From Lacinutrix sp. 5H-3-7-4 (GTDB lineage: Bacteria; Bacteroidota; Bacteroidia; Flavobacteriales; Flavobacteriaceae), in assembly GCF_000211855.2 (NCBI RefSeq), contig NC_015638.1:2329001-2393000 (forward strand): a DNA stretch of 64,000 nt. The letters are read 5' to 3'. A program made the position numbers and the translations under genes. Position 1 is the stretch's first letter. Every line of letters starts with the position of its first letter. The notes below the pieces were generated by a model. It did no database searches. It had not been told where the DNA came from and saw nothing but the letters and a program-made list of their open reading frames with translations. Shown here one piece after another: positions 53,603 through 63,046 of this stretch.

Positions 53603-56600
53603 ATGAATATAAATACCAATTTTAATTTTTTAGAAAAAAACTATATTTCTTTATTTCAATTAGCGCTGTTAGCGGAACAGAATTGTTATCGAGATCCAAG
53701 TACTACTTTGTCTAAACTTAGAATACTTACAGAAAAGTTAACAAGTATTTTAATTGATTTTGAACAATTAGAAGAACCTTATGATAAGAAGCAAATAAGT
53801 AGATTAGTTGTATTGGCTAATAATTCTGATACGCCACGAGAAATTATTGATATTTTTCATAGCATTAGAAAATCTGGTAATAAAGCATCACATACGGGAG
53901 AAGGATCACAGGCAGAAGCAAGATATATGCTTAGACAGGCATTTTATTTAACTAAATGGTTTGTTGAAGTTTATGAAAATGAAGATGTTTTACAAGACTA
54001 CATAATACCTAAGGAATCTTGGTTTGTTAATGACTCTAAAACAGAACAATTAGAAAAGGAGTTGGAACTTCTTAAAAAAGAAGTAGGCGACTACAAACAA
54101 AAAATAAAGGAACACACTCAAATTTCTGAAGAAGCAAAACAAGAACGTAAAGAACGAGCTTTTGCTAAAGCAAGAAAAACAGAAGAAAGTGAGCTAGAAA
54201 CCAGAGACCGTATTGATAAACAGTTGCGTGATGCAGAATGGGAATGCGATACACAAACTTTAAATTATAGAAAACATAAAACGTTACCACAAAAAGGAAG
54301 GCAAATGGCTATTGCTGAATGGAGATGTGGAACAAAATGGGCAGACTATGCTTTGTTTAATGGCTTGGAGTTAATTGGTATTGTTGAAGCTAAAAAGCAC
54401 ATTAAGAATGTAATGAGCGATTTGTGGCAGGCTAAAGCCTATAGTGAGCTCGTTACTAACGACCATGATATAACATTTCCTGATCATGCTAATAGTACTA
54501 CATATAAAGTGCCATTTATGTTTGCTAGCAATGGAAAATCTTATCTAGAACAGTTTAAAACAGCATCTGGAATTTGGTTTTGGGATGCTAGAAATCAGAA
54601 AAATTTAGCTAGACCTCTACCTAATTGGTTTTCACCACGTGATTTAATCGAAAAGTTGAATTATGACGAAAATGAAGGTGTAGAAAAATTAGAAAAAACA
54701 GATTATGATTTGTTATCCGATCCAAGTGGATTAGGATTAAGAGACTACCAAGTAGATGCTATAAAAGCAGTAGAGCAAAAAATACTTAATAATATAGAAG
54801 ACAGGCGTGCTTTATTGGCAATGGCTACAGGAACAGGTAAAACTCGTACCATGATTGGTATGTGTTATCGTTTAATTAAGTCTGGACGCTTTAGGCGCAT
54901 TCTCTTTTTGGTAGATAGACGCATGTTAGGTAAACAAGCTTCAGATGCTTTTAAAGAAGTTCACGTAGAAGGCTTACAAACTTTTGCACAAATTTATGAC
55001 CTACAAGAATTAGAAGACAAAGCCTCAGAACTCGATACAAAAATTCATTTTGCAACCGTTCAAGGTATGGTGCATCGTATTGCATATTCTGATAATTCAC
55101 CTAGTGTTGGAGATTACGATTGTATTGTTGTAGATGAAGCACATAGAGGTTATACATTAGATAGAGAAATGGATCAAGAAGAGATTATGCTTCGCGATCA
55201 AATCGATTTTCAAAGTAAATATAGAATGGTGCTCGATTATTTTGATGCCTATCGTATTGGATTAACTGCAACACCTGCAATACATACTAAAGAAATTTTT
55301 GGAGATCCAGTCTTTACATATTCTTATCGTAAAGCGGTGGTTGAAGGTTACTTAATTGATTTCGAACCACCTTTTGTATTCCAAACAAAACTTTCAAAAA
55401 CAGGAATTAAATGGGAAAAAGGAGATGAAGTAAAAGTATATGATCCTGAAGAAAACGAGATTAAAAGTTCAGGTATTGCTCCAGACGAAATAAAAGTTGA
55501 AATAAAAGGTTTTAACCGAAAAGTCATTACAGAGAGTTTTAATCGTGTTGTTTTAAACGAGCTTATTTCTACTTATGGTATACTACCAGAAAATAAAGGC
55601 AAAACGTTAATTTTTGCTGCTACTAACGATCATGCAGATACTATTGTAAGGTTGTTTAAAGAGGAGTGTGTTGAATTAGGTGAAGATGTAGACGATAATG
55701 CAGTTGTGAAAATTACAGGTTCAGTTTATAATAGACAAGACCTTTTACGAAAATTTAAAAACGATCAATATCCTAGTATTGTAGTAACAGTAGATTTATT
55801 AACAACAGGAATAGATGTACCAAGTATATCTAATTTAATATTTCTACGTCGTGTAAACTCTCGTATATTATACGATCAAATGATAGGTCGTGCCACAAGA
55901 CGATGTGATGACATTGGTAAAGAAGTTTTTAAAATTTATGATTGTGTTGGAGTAACAGAAATTATGGCTAAAGAACAAGTTATGAAACCTGTTGCGCCTT
56001 TGGTTTCTAAAACTTTTGCTAATTTAATAGAAGAGCTCTCTATTATAGAAGATGATTACTTAAAAGAGGTTAAACTCGATCGTATAATCGCAAAAATGCA
56101 ACGTAAAGTCTCTAGGTTTAATAACCAACAAAAAGGGCAATTCGAAATCCTTTCAGAAGAACCATCCGTAAAAGATTTTGCAATAAAACTAAAATCCATA
56201 GAAATAGAAAACATAAACCAATCTATTCAAGATTATGGTCATTTGTGGGAATTTTTAGATCGCGAAAAAGGTAAAGCTTTAGGTTATGGTACTTTGTATA
56301 GTGAGCATGAAGATAAATTAGAAGAAGTTTCTCGTGCTTACGAGAAAAATCTAAAACCTAAAGATTATTTAGAGTCATTTACGGAGTATATTAACAACAA
56401 CCGCAACGAAATTACAGCATTAAACATTGTATGTACTAAACCAAGTTCATTAACACGTCATGATCTTAAAGAGTTAAGGTTAATTCTAGATACCCAAGGT
56501 TTTAATAAAAACAACCTTAATACAGCCTATAAAGAAGTAACTAACACAGAAATTGTTGCAGATATTATTGCTCATATACGTACCTCTGCTCTAGGAGAAG

Positions 56601-56851
56601 AATTAGTAAGTCATCAAGAACGTATTGCAAATGCAGTTTCTAAATTAAAATCAGGTAACAGTTGGAATCAAATTCAATTAAAATGGCTTGATAAAATAGA
56701 AGCACAACTGCAAAAAGAATCCATTATTACTTTAGAAGATTTAAATAAACCACCATTTAGTGTAGATGGAGGTTTAAAGCGTTTAGATAAAGTATTTAAA
56801 AATGAAACGGCAGGAATTATTAAGGAGTTAAACGAGTATTTGTACGCTTAA
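53603..56851 (+). CDS. hsdR: type I restriction endonuclease subunit R
   Basis: A 1082-residue HsdR of the EcoEI/EcoR124-like kind. It has an N-terminal DUF4145 region (residues 10-130, ending QAFYLTKWFVEVYEN), a coiled coil (about 148-210), the PD-(D/E)xK nuclease with Asp and ExK in WADYALFNGLELIGIVEAKK, and then the DEAD-like motor: Walker A ATGTGKTRT, DEAH in VVDEAHRGY, GLTATPA, and the C-terminal helicase motifs TTGIDVPSI and QMIGRATRR. It translocates and cuts unmethylated DNA with HsdM and HsdS. It is the first of a tightly packed defence operon. Confidence 0.92.
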   Translation: MNINTNFNFLEKNYISLFQLALLAEQNCYRDPSTTLSKLRILTEKLTSILIDFEQLEEPYDKKQISRLVVLANNSDTPREIIDIFHSIRKSGNKASHTGEGSQAEARYMLRQAFYLTKWFVEVYENEDVLQDYIIPKESWFVNDSKTEQLEKELELLKKEVGDYKQKIKEHTQISEEAKQERKERAFAKARKTEESELETRDRIDKQLRDAEWECDTQTLNYRKHKTLPQKGRQMAIAEWRCGTKWADYALFNGLELIGIVEAKKHIKNVMSDLWQAKAYSELVTNDHDITFPDHANSTTYKVPFMFASNGKSYLEQFKTASGIWFWDARNQKNLARPLPNWFSPRDLIEKLNYDENEGVEKLEKTDYDLLSDPSGLGLRDYQVDAIKAVEQKILNNIEDRRALLAMATGTGKTRTMIGMCYRLIKSGRFRRILFLVDRRMLGKQASDAFKEVHVEGLQTFAQIYDLQELEDKASELDTKIHFATVQGMVHRIAYSDNSPSVGDYDCIVVDEAHRGYTLDREMDQEEIMLRDQIDFQSKYRMVLDYFDAYRIGLTATPAIHTKEIFGDPVFTYSYRKAVVEGYLIDFEPPFVFQTKLSKTGIKWEKGDEVKVYDPEENEIKSSGIAPDEIKVEIKGFNRKVITESFNRVVLNELISTYGILPENKGKTLIFAATNDHADTIVRLFKEECVELGEDVDDNAVVKITGSVYNRQDLLRKFKNDQYPSIVVTVDLLTTGIDVPSISNLIFLRRVNSRILYDQMIGRATRRCDDIGKEVFKIYDCVGVTEIMAKEQVMKPVAPLVSKTFANLIEELSIIEDDYLKEVKLDRIIAKMQRKVSRFNNQQKGQFEILSEEPSVKDFAIKLKSIEIENINQSIQDYGHLWEFLDREKGKALGYGTLYSEHEDKLEEVSRAYEKNLKPKDYLESFTEYINNNRNEITALNIVCTKPSSLTRHDLKELRLILDTQGFNKNNLNTAYKEVTNTEIVADIIAHIRTSALGEELVSHQERIANAVSKLKSGNSWNQIQLKWLDKIEAQLQKESIITLEDLNKPPFSVDGGLKRLDKVFKNETAGIIKELNEYLYA

Positions 56852-56875
56852 TAATAATCAATTTAAAATTATTTA

Positions 56876-58339
56876 ATGGCAGAGGCTATAATTGAAAATA
56901 TAGAACAAATTGAGGTTTTAAAACATACATTAAAACCTAAAGTCAAGACTGTAAAAGAAATTTTATATAATCAAGATTTAAAAATACCAGAATATCAAAG
57001 ACCTTATAAATGGCAACCAAAAAATGTAAAACAATTATTAGAAGATATTGTTTTACATCAAAAAAAATCAGCTTACAGAATTGGTACAGCTGTTATGCAT
57101 AAAGACAAGAAAGAATTAAATATTGTAGATGGGCAACAACGTATAGTAACTCTTACTTTAATAGCACATGCTTTAAATAGTAATGAATCAACACAATATT
57201 TTGCTAAAAAATATGGAGGAGATGGTAAGCTCAAGCTACTTTCAGAATCTATGGATAATGATATATCAAAAGCAAATGTTATTATTAACTATAAAGAAAT
57301 TGAAAGAGAGATAAAAAGTTTTACGGAAGATGAAGTTCGTTTCTTTTTTACAAAATGTGAATTGGTATGCATAACATTGACTAGTATTTCTGAAGCTTTT
57401 CAGTTTTTCGATTCTCAAAATGCAAGAGGTAAAGATTTAGATCCTCACGATTTATTAAAAGCTTTTCACTTACGTGAAATGTCTAGTTTTTCAGAAAAAG
57501 AAAGACAGCAATGTATCGAAGAATGGGAAAGTAAAAATGACGATGAACTGCACGAAGTTTTTTCACAATATTTATTTAGGATTCGTAGATGGTCTAAACG
57601 TAAAAATGGACGCTATTTAAACAAAACCAATGCTAATACCTTTAAAGGGGTTACTTTAGATAAAACACAAGATTTTCCATACATCTATCCTCTAAAGATT
57701 AATAATGTTTTTACAGATGAGTTTAATCAACATCTCCATAGAAAAATAGATAATAACACAAAACTTTATCCTTTTCAAATAGACCAAGTAGTTCTTAATG
57801 GACAACGTTTTTTTGAAATGATTAATTTTTATCAAGAAAAAATAAAACAAATTAAAGGAACGCATAGTGCAAAATACTTTAATAAAGAAGAGAAAAAATG
57901 GGTGTATGATGAAGATTTTTTTCTTGGTAAGCTTCAATTTCTATCTATTAGTTCTAAAACCAGTATTTCTTTTAAAGTTTTTAAAACCTTAGCTACGTAT
58001 GAAGGACGGAATAGATCTGGAGATCAATATGTAAGAACCCTTTTTGATTGTACACTACTTTATTATACCGATAAATTTGGGAATCAAGATCTAGACAGAG
58101 TAATTACCAAACTGTTTATTTGGGCATATAGATTGCGCTTAGATTCGCAGGCAGTGCAACTGGCTTCTGTAGATAACCATGCTAGAGAATGGAGCAGTAT
58201 GTTTTCTGTTATTAGAGAAGCAACACAACCAAAGGAAGTTTACCAAATGTATTTAGAAAGTTTAAATGCCATAAGGTCTTCAAAAACCGAAAAATTAAAA
58301 GACTTATTTAAATCTTTAAACTATTACCATGGCGAATAA
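56876..58339 (+). CDS. DUF262 (GmrS-like) protein 1
   Basis: A 487-residue DUF262 protein. The domain starts with LKIPEYQRPYKWQPKNVKQL and carries the nucleotide-binding loop IVDGQQRIVTLTL, as in GmrS, where it binds and hydrolyses nucleotide to sense modified DNA. The C-terminal half is helical and lacks a visible HNH nuclease motif. GmrSD family type IV systems cut phage DNA with modified bases. It lies 24 bp after hsdR and overlaps the next DUF262 gene by 11 bp, so it belongs to the operon. A regulatory or additional restriction role is inferred. Confidence 0.85.
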   Translation: MAEAIIENIEQIEVLKHTLKPKVKTVKEILYNQDLKIPEYQRPYKWQPKNVKQLLEDIVLHQKKSAYRIGTAVMHKDKKELNIVDGQQRIVTLTLIAHALNSNESTQYFAKKYGGDGKLKLLSESMDNDISKANVIINYKEIEREIKSFTEDEVRFFFTKCELVCITLTSISEAFQFFDSQNARGKDLDPHDLLKAFHLREMSSFSEKERQQCIEEWESKNDDELHEVFSQYLFRIRRWSKRKNGRYLNKTNANTFKGVTLDKTQDFPYIYPLKINNVFTDEFNQHLHRKIDNNTKLYPFQIDQVVLNGQRFFEMINFYQEKIKQIKGTHSAKYFNKEEKKWVYDEDFFLGKLQFLSISSKTSISFKVFKTLATYEGRNRSGDQYVRTLFDCTLLYYTDKFGNQDLDRVITKLFIWAYRLRLDSQAVQLASVDNHAREWSSMFSVIREATQPKEVYQMYLESLNAIRSSKTEKLKDLFKSLNYYHGE

Positions 58340-60263
58340 TTTAGTAGAACTAAATATCGAAGAGGTATTCTCAAACAATACCTATGCAATTCCAATATAT
58401 CAACGCAATTATGCTTGGAAAGAAGCACAAATAAAACAGCTTGTTCAAGATGTTTATGACTATGCTAAATATGATAAAACAACTACACAAAAGTATTATA
58501 TAGGTAGTTTAGTGGTTTTTGAGCGTAAAACGGAAGACGGAATTGTTTATGAAACAATTGATGGTCAGCAACGTTTAACAACGCTAAACATCTTGTTTTC
58601 GGTTTTAAAAAATGAATTTGATATTCATATTAACAACTATAAAACAAATCTTCATTTTGATAGTAGACCTATGTCTTCTTATACTTTAGAGCACCTTTAT
58701 AATAAGACTAAAAAGGAAGATGTAAACAAGTCAGAAAAAAAGTTAAATGTTAGAATTACTGATGCCTATACCATTGCTAAAAAGGAATTAAATAAGATAA
58801 AAAAGGCCAATCATTTAGAACAGTTTGTTAATTATTTAAAGGCAAATGTTATTATTTTAAGGGTTCCTGTACCTAAAGATACAGATTTAAATCATTATTT
58901 CGAGATAATGAATAATCGTGGGGAGCAGCTAGAAAAACATGAAGTCTTGAAAGCTAAAATGCTAAAGGTCTTTAGTAAAGAAAAAAAGGAAAGCCACGTT
59001 TTTAATACCATTTGGGAAGCCTCTGCTAATATGGAGAAATATGTTCAACATGGTTTTAATACAGAGGTACGTACTGCTCTTTTTGGTAAAGATTGGAATC
59101 ATTTTGAAGCAGAAGTTTTTGAAGATGTTATCACTAGTTTTAGCACTAAAATTAAGGTAGATAATACTGCATTAACTATAGAGGCTTTATTAAAAGATAA
59201 ACAGCAAATAGAAATAAATAAGGAAGAGGAAGATGATGCTCCAGAACGCTTTAATTCTGTAATAAACTTTTCTAATTTCTTATTACATATTTTAAGAATA
59301 TTGGTTAATAGTAATCCTAATTATGAATTGCTTTCTGAGGATGAAAAAAATATTCCTTTAGACGATAAAAGGCTAATGGAAACTTTTGATTTTTTCTTAA
59401 ACGTAGAAGACAAAAACAAGAAAAAAACATTTGTGAAAGACTTTGCTTTTCTGTTATTAAAAGGAAAACACTATTACGACAAGTACATCATTAAACGTAA
59501 TTTAAAAGATGATAAATGGAGTTTAAAATACCTTAAAGTAGAATATTATAATAAAAAGGCATCGCATCAATATATAAACAGTTTAGATACTAATAATAAG
59601 TCAATTTTAATGTTATTATCAATGTTTCATGTGTCTGCACCAACTTTAATCTATAAACATTGGTTAAATGCTGCCTTAAATTATGTGCTAGATGATGGTA
59701 AAGACAGAATAGATGGAGAAGATTATATCTGCTATTTAGAAGATTTAAGCGATGCGTATTTATACGATCGTTTTCTTGCTAAACAAGAAAATGATTACTT
59801 TAATATAATTTATATAAATGATGCTTATTCTACTGCAAATATGGATGACTTAGATAAATCTAAACTAAATCAAGGTACAAGCGTAGAGAATTTTGTATTT
59901 AACAGATTAGATTATTTACTTTGGAAACAAGATCAAGAAAAAGAAAATAAACAATTTTCCGATTTTAGTTTTTCTTTCCGTACCTCTGTAGAACATTACT
60001 ATCCTCAAAATCCAATGGAAGGACAAGAAAGGTTAGACACTAGTGCTTTAGATAGTTTTGGAAATTTATGCTTAATAAGTAGAAATAAAAACTCTAAATT
60101 AAGTAACTACATGCCAACTGCTAAAAAAGAACATTATGCAAAACGAGGTAGTATAGAAAGCATAAAACAACAAATTATGATGCAAGAAAAGCATTGGCAG
60201 GAAATTGAAATTGAGCAACACGCAGAAAAAATGACAAAAATACTTTTAACAACAAGAAAATAA
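58329..60263 (+). CDS. DUF262-DUF1524 (GmrSD-like) protein 2
   Basis: A 644-residue two-domain protein. The N-terminal DUF262 domain has IPIYQRNYAWKEAQIKQL and ETIDGQQRLTTLNIL (the DGQQR motif). The C-terminal DUF1524 domain has the His-Me nuclease pattern SVEHYYPQNPM followed by FGNLCLISRNKNSKLSNYM. This is the GmrSD arrangement of type IV restriction in a single chain, so it probably cleaves DNA by itself or with the first DUF262 protein. It overlaps that gene by 11 bp and ends immediately before hsdM (no gap). Unusual is its place inside a type I locus. Confidence 0.87.
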   Translation: MANNLVELNIEEVFSNNTYAIPIYQRNYAWKEAQIKQLVQDVYDYAKYDKTTTQKYYIGSLVVFERKTEDGIVYETIDGQQRLTTLNILFSVLKNEFDIHINNYKTNLHFDSRPMSSYTLEHLYNKTKKEDVNKSEKKLNVRITDAYTIAKKELNKIKKANHLEQFVNYLKANVIILRVPVPKDTDLNHYFEIMNNRGEQLEKHEVLKAKMLKVFSKEKKESHVFNTIWEASANMEKYVQHGFNTEVRTALFGKDWNHFEAEVFEDVITSFSTKIKVDNTALTIEALLKDKQQIEINKEEEDDAPERFNSVINFSNFLLHILRILVNSNPNYELLSEDEKNIPLDDKRLMETFDFFLNVEDKNKKKTFVKDFAFLLLKGKHYYDKYIIKRNLKDDKWSLKYLKVEYYNKKASHQYINSLDTNNKSILMLLSMFHVSAPTLIYKHWLNAALNYVLDDGKDRIDGEDYICYLEDLSDAYLYDRFLAKQENDYFNIIYINDAYSTANMDDLDKSKLNQGTSVENFVFNRLDYLLWKQDQEKENKQFSDFSFSFRTSVEHYYPQNPMEGQERLDTSALDSFGNLCLISRNKNSKLSNYMPTAKKEHYAKRGSIESIKQQIMMQEKHWQEIEIEQHAEKMTKILLTTRK

Positions 60264-61667
60264 ATGGCATTAACAACCCAAGAAATAGTAAACAAACTCT
60301 GGAACCTTTGTAACGTATTGCGTGACGATGGTATCACCTACCACCAATACCTAAACGAGCTCACCTTTATTCTGTTCCTTAAAATGGCAGAAGAAACCGA
60401 CTATAACGATAAGTTACCAGAAGGCTACCGTTGGGAAAATCTAAAACAAAAGGAAGGCGTAGAACTCGCCACCTTTTACCGTAAACTATTATTGCATTTA
60501 GGTACAGAAAGCACAGGTAACATTCAGAAAATTTACAACAACGCACAAACCAGTATACAAGAACCTGCCAACCTGCGTAAAATTATAAAGCACATAGACG
60601 AGCTGGATTGGTTTGAAGCCAAAGACGAAGGTTTAGGCGAAATGTACGAAGGTTTGCTAGAAAAAAATGCAAGCGAGAAAAAATCGGGAGCAGGACAATA
60701 CTTTACACCACGACCATTAATTAATGTGATGGTGCGCTTAATGGATCCTAAAGTAGGAGAACGCCTTAACGATCCTGCTTGTGGAACCTATGGTTTTATG
60801 ATTGCGGCACATCATTACATTTTAAAGCATAACGATATTTATAACCTTACCGAGGAACAAAACAACCACTTACAAACCGAACAATACAGTGGTTGCGAGT
60901 TGGTAGGCGATACCCATCGTTTAGCCATGATGAATGCTTTTTTACATGGTATGGGCGGAAACATTGCTTTAGGCGATTCTTTAAGTAGTTATGGCGAAAG
61001 CATAAAAAACATGGACTTAGTGCTGGCAAATCCTCCGTTTGGAACTAAAAAAGGTGGCGACCGACCAACTAGAACCGACTTAGTCTATCCAACCTCTAAC
61101 AAGCAACTCAACTTTTTACAAGGTATTTATAGAAGCTTGCATACACGAGGAGGCGCAAGAGCAGCTGTAGTATTACCAGATAACGTATTGTTTGAAGATG
61201 GCGACGGACAAAACGTACGTAAAGACCTTATGGAAAAATGCAACCTACATACCATTCTGCGTTTACCAACAGGTATTTTTTATGCAGCAGGTGTAAAAAC
61301 AAATGTATTATTTTTTGAACGTGGTAAAACAGACAAAGCCAACACCAAAAACGTATGGTTTTACGATATGCGTACCAACATGCCAAAATTTGGAAAACGT
61401 ACACCATTTACCGAAAGCTATTTTGCCGATTTTGAGAAAGCCTACACCGCCAAAGACCGAAACAAAATTAAAGACGAACGCTTTAGCTGTATCTCTAGAG
61501 AAACTATTGCCAAAAAGAACGACTCTTTAGATTTAGGTTTAATTGTAGACGATAGCATTACCAAAGCCGAAGATGTTGGAGAGCCTTTAGATATTGCCAA
61601 AGAAGCCTTAACCGAATTAACTAGCATTACCAAAGAGTTAAATGCCTTAATAAAAGCATTAAACTAG
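60264..61667 (+). CDS. hsdM: type I restriction-modification DNA methyltransferase subunit M
   Basis: A 467-residue N6-adenine methyltransferase. The N-terminal helical domain (residues 10-125) is normal; SAM motif I is NDPACGTYGF (about residues 171-180) and catalytic motif IV is LANPPFG (NPPF, about 255). GAGQYFTPRPLINVMV is the classic HsdM signature. It methylates the target with HsdS to protect self DNA. It starts directly after the DUF262-DUF1524 stop. Its codons are richer in G+C than those of its neighbours (for example many GCC, ACC and CGT), a sign of a different origin or of strong conservation. Confidence 0.95.
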   Translation: MALTTQEIVNKLWNLCNVLRDDGITYHQYLNELTFILFLKMAEETDYNDKLPEGYRWENLKQKEGVELATFYRKLLLHLGTESTGNIQKIYNNAQTSIQEPANLRKIIKHIDELDWFEAKDEGLGEMYEGLLEKNASEKKSGAGQYFTPRPLINVMVRLMDPKVGERLNDPACGTYGFMIAAHHYILKHNDIYNLTEEQNNHLQTEQYSGCELVGDTHRLAMMNAFLHGMGGNIALGDSLSSYGESIKNMDLVLANPPFGTKKGGDRPTRTDLVYPTSNKQLNFLQGIYRSLHTRGGARAAVVLPDNVLFEDGDGQNVRKDLMEKCNLHTILRLPTGIFYAAGVKTNVLFFERGKTDKANTKNVWFYDMRTNMPKFGKRTPFTESYFADFEKAYTAKDRNKIKDERFSCISRETIAKKNDSLDLGLIVDDSITKAEDVGEPLDIAKEALTELTSITKELNALIKALN

Positions 61668-63041
61668 ATGAAAAATAAATTGCCAAAGAATTGGGTTGAA
61701 ACAGATTTAGATACAGTTATTTTGAGAATGACTAATGGTTCTAGTTTGAAACAAGAAGAAGAACCATTTCAAGGTTCATTACCTATTTCAAGAATTGAGA
61801 CGATATGGAATGAAACTATTGATTTAGATCGTGTAAAATATGTAGACGCTTCTGAAGATGATATTGAAAAATACGGTTTACAGAAAGGGGATGTTTTATT
61901 TAGTCATATTAATAGTGATAAACATTTAGGAAAAACAGCAGTATTTAATTTAGATCAAACTATTATTCACGGAATAAATTTACTATTACTTAGGGCGATG
62001 CCTCAATTTGATGGAGATTTATTAAATTATATTTTAAGACATTATAGATTTTCAGGAAAGTTTATAGAAGTTGCACAACGATCTGTAAACCAATCTTCAA
62101 TTAATCAAAAGAAATTAAAATCGTTTTTAGTTCCACTGCCGCCACTAGCAGAACAACAACGCATTGTTGCCAAGTTAGACGAGTTATTTGGACATCTAGA
62201 CAGTCTTAAAACCCGTTTAAACCACATACCAGAAATACTTAAAAACTTTAGACAAGCAGTATTAAACCAAGCGGTAACCGGTAAACTTACTGAGGAATGG
62301 CGTGTTGGGAAGGCGTTGGAGGAATGGGAGGAAGTTGAATTAGAAACTATAGCTAAGGTAGTAGATCCACAACCTAGTCATAGAACACCACCAATTCACG
62401 AGGATGGGATACCATATGTTAGTATAAAAGATGTAAACAAAAAAGGAGAAGTAATATTAGAAAATGCTAGACCAGTTTCTAAAGTAGTTTTAGCAGAGCA
62501 TATTAAAAGGTACGATCTACAAGAAGGTGATTTTGGTTTTGGTAAAATAGGAACATTAGGTAAACCTTTTTTATTGCCTATGTTTCCAGAAAGAAAATAT
62601 ACTCTTTCTGCGAATATTATTTTAATTCAACCTAGGTCTAAAGGTAATCCAAAGTTTCTTTATTATTATTTAAACAGTTCAATTATAGAACAGAAATTGA
62701 GAGAAGGAACAAATTCAACTTCTCAGCCTGCGTTTGGTATAAAAAAAGCTAGAAAGTTTCCTACACCAAATCCTTCGCCAGAAGAACAAACCGAAATCGT
62801 AAAACGTGTAGAGCATTTATTTGACAAAGCAGATGCCATAGAAGCCCAATACCAAAGCCTAAAAACTAAAATAGACAGTTTACCACAAGCTATTTTAGCT
62901 AAAGCCTTTAAAGGCGAGTTGGTGGCGCAGTTGGATAGTGATGGTAGTGCTGCCATTTTGTTGGAGGAGATAAAGAAGTTGAACGCGTCATTGCGAGGTA
63001 CGAAGCAATCTGTTAAAAAGAGTAAGAAAACAACTAAATAA
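61668..63041 (+). CDS. hsdS: type I restriction specificity subunit S
   Basis: A 457-residue HsdS with two target recognition domains (about residues 1-150 and 220-370) and two coiled-coil conserved regions: PPLAEQQRIVAKLDELFGHL (about 160-180) and SPEEQTEIVKRVEHLFDKAD (about 368-388). Each recognition domain reads half of the split DNA target. The recognition parts are AT-rich and the conserved parts less so, as when domains are exchanged by recombination. Near its 3' end it contains a 27-bp copy of a dispersed repeat (62986-63012, coding ASLRGTKQSV), after which only a Lys-rich tail follows. It starts one base after the hsdM stop. Confidence 0.93.
   Translation: MKNKLPKNWVETDLDTVILRMTNGSSLKQEEEPFQGSLPISRIETIWNETIDLDRVKYVDASEDDIEKYGLQKGDVLFSHINSDKHLGKTAVFNLDQTIIHGINLLLLRAMPQFDGDLLNYILRHYRFSGKFIEVAQRSVNQSSINQKKLKSFLVPLPPLAEQQRIVAKLDELFGHLDSLKTRLNHIPEILKNFRQAVLNQAVTGKLTEEWRVGKALEEWEEVELETIAKVVDPQPSHRTPPIHEDGIPYVSIKDVNKKGEVILENARPVSKVVLAEHIKRYDLQEGDFGFGKIGTLGKPFLLPMFPERKYTLSANIILIQPRSKGNPKFLYYYLNSSIIEQKLREGTNSTSQPAFGIKKARKFPTPNPSPEEQTEIVKRVEHLFDKADAIEAQYQSLKTKIDSLPQAILAKAFKGELVAQLDSDGSAAILLEEIKKLNASLRGTKQSVKKSKKTTK
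62986..63012 (+). repeat. REP-like dispersed repeat within hsdS
   Basis: CGTCATTGCGAGGTACGAAG followed by CAATCTG (27 bp) lies in frame near the end of hsdS. I recognise it as a short sequence that occurs many times in intergenic DNA of flavobacteria and other bacteria. ATTGC and GCAAT around it form a 5-bp inverted pair. Confidence 0.6.
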
Positions 63042-63046
63042 TTGTT

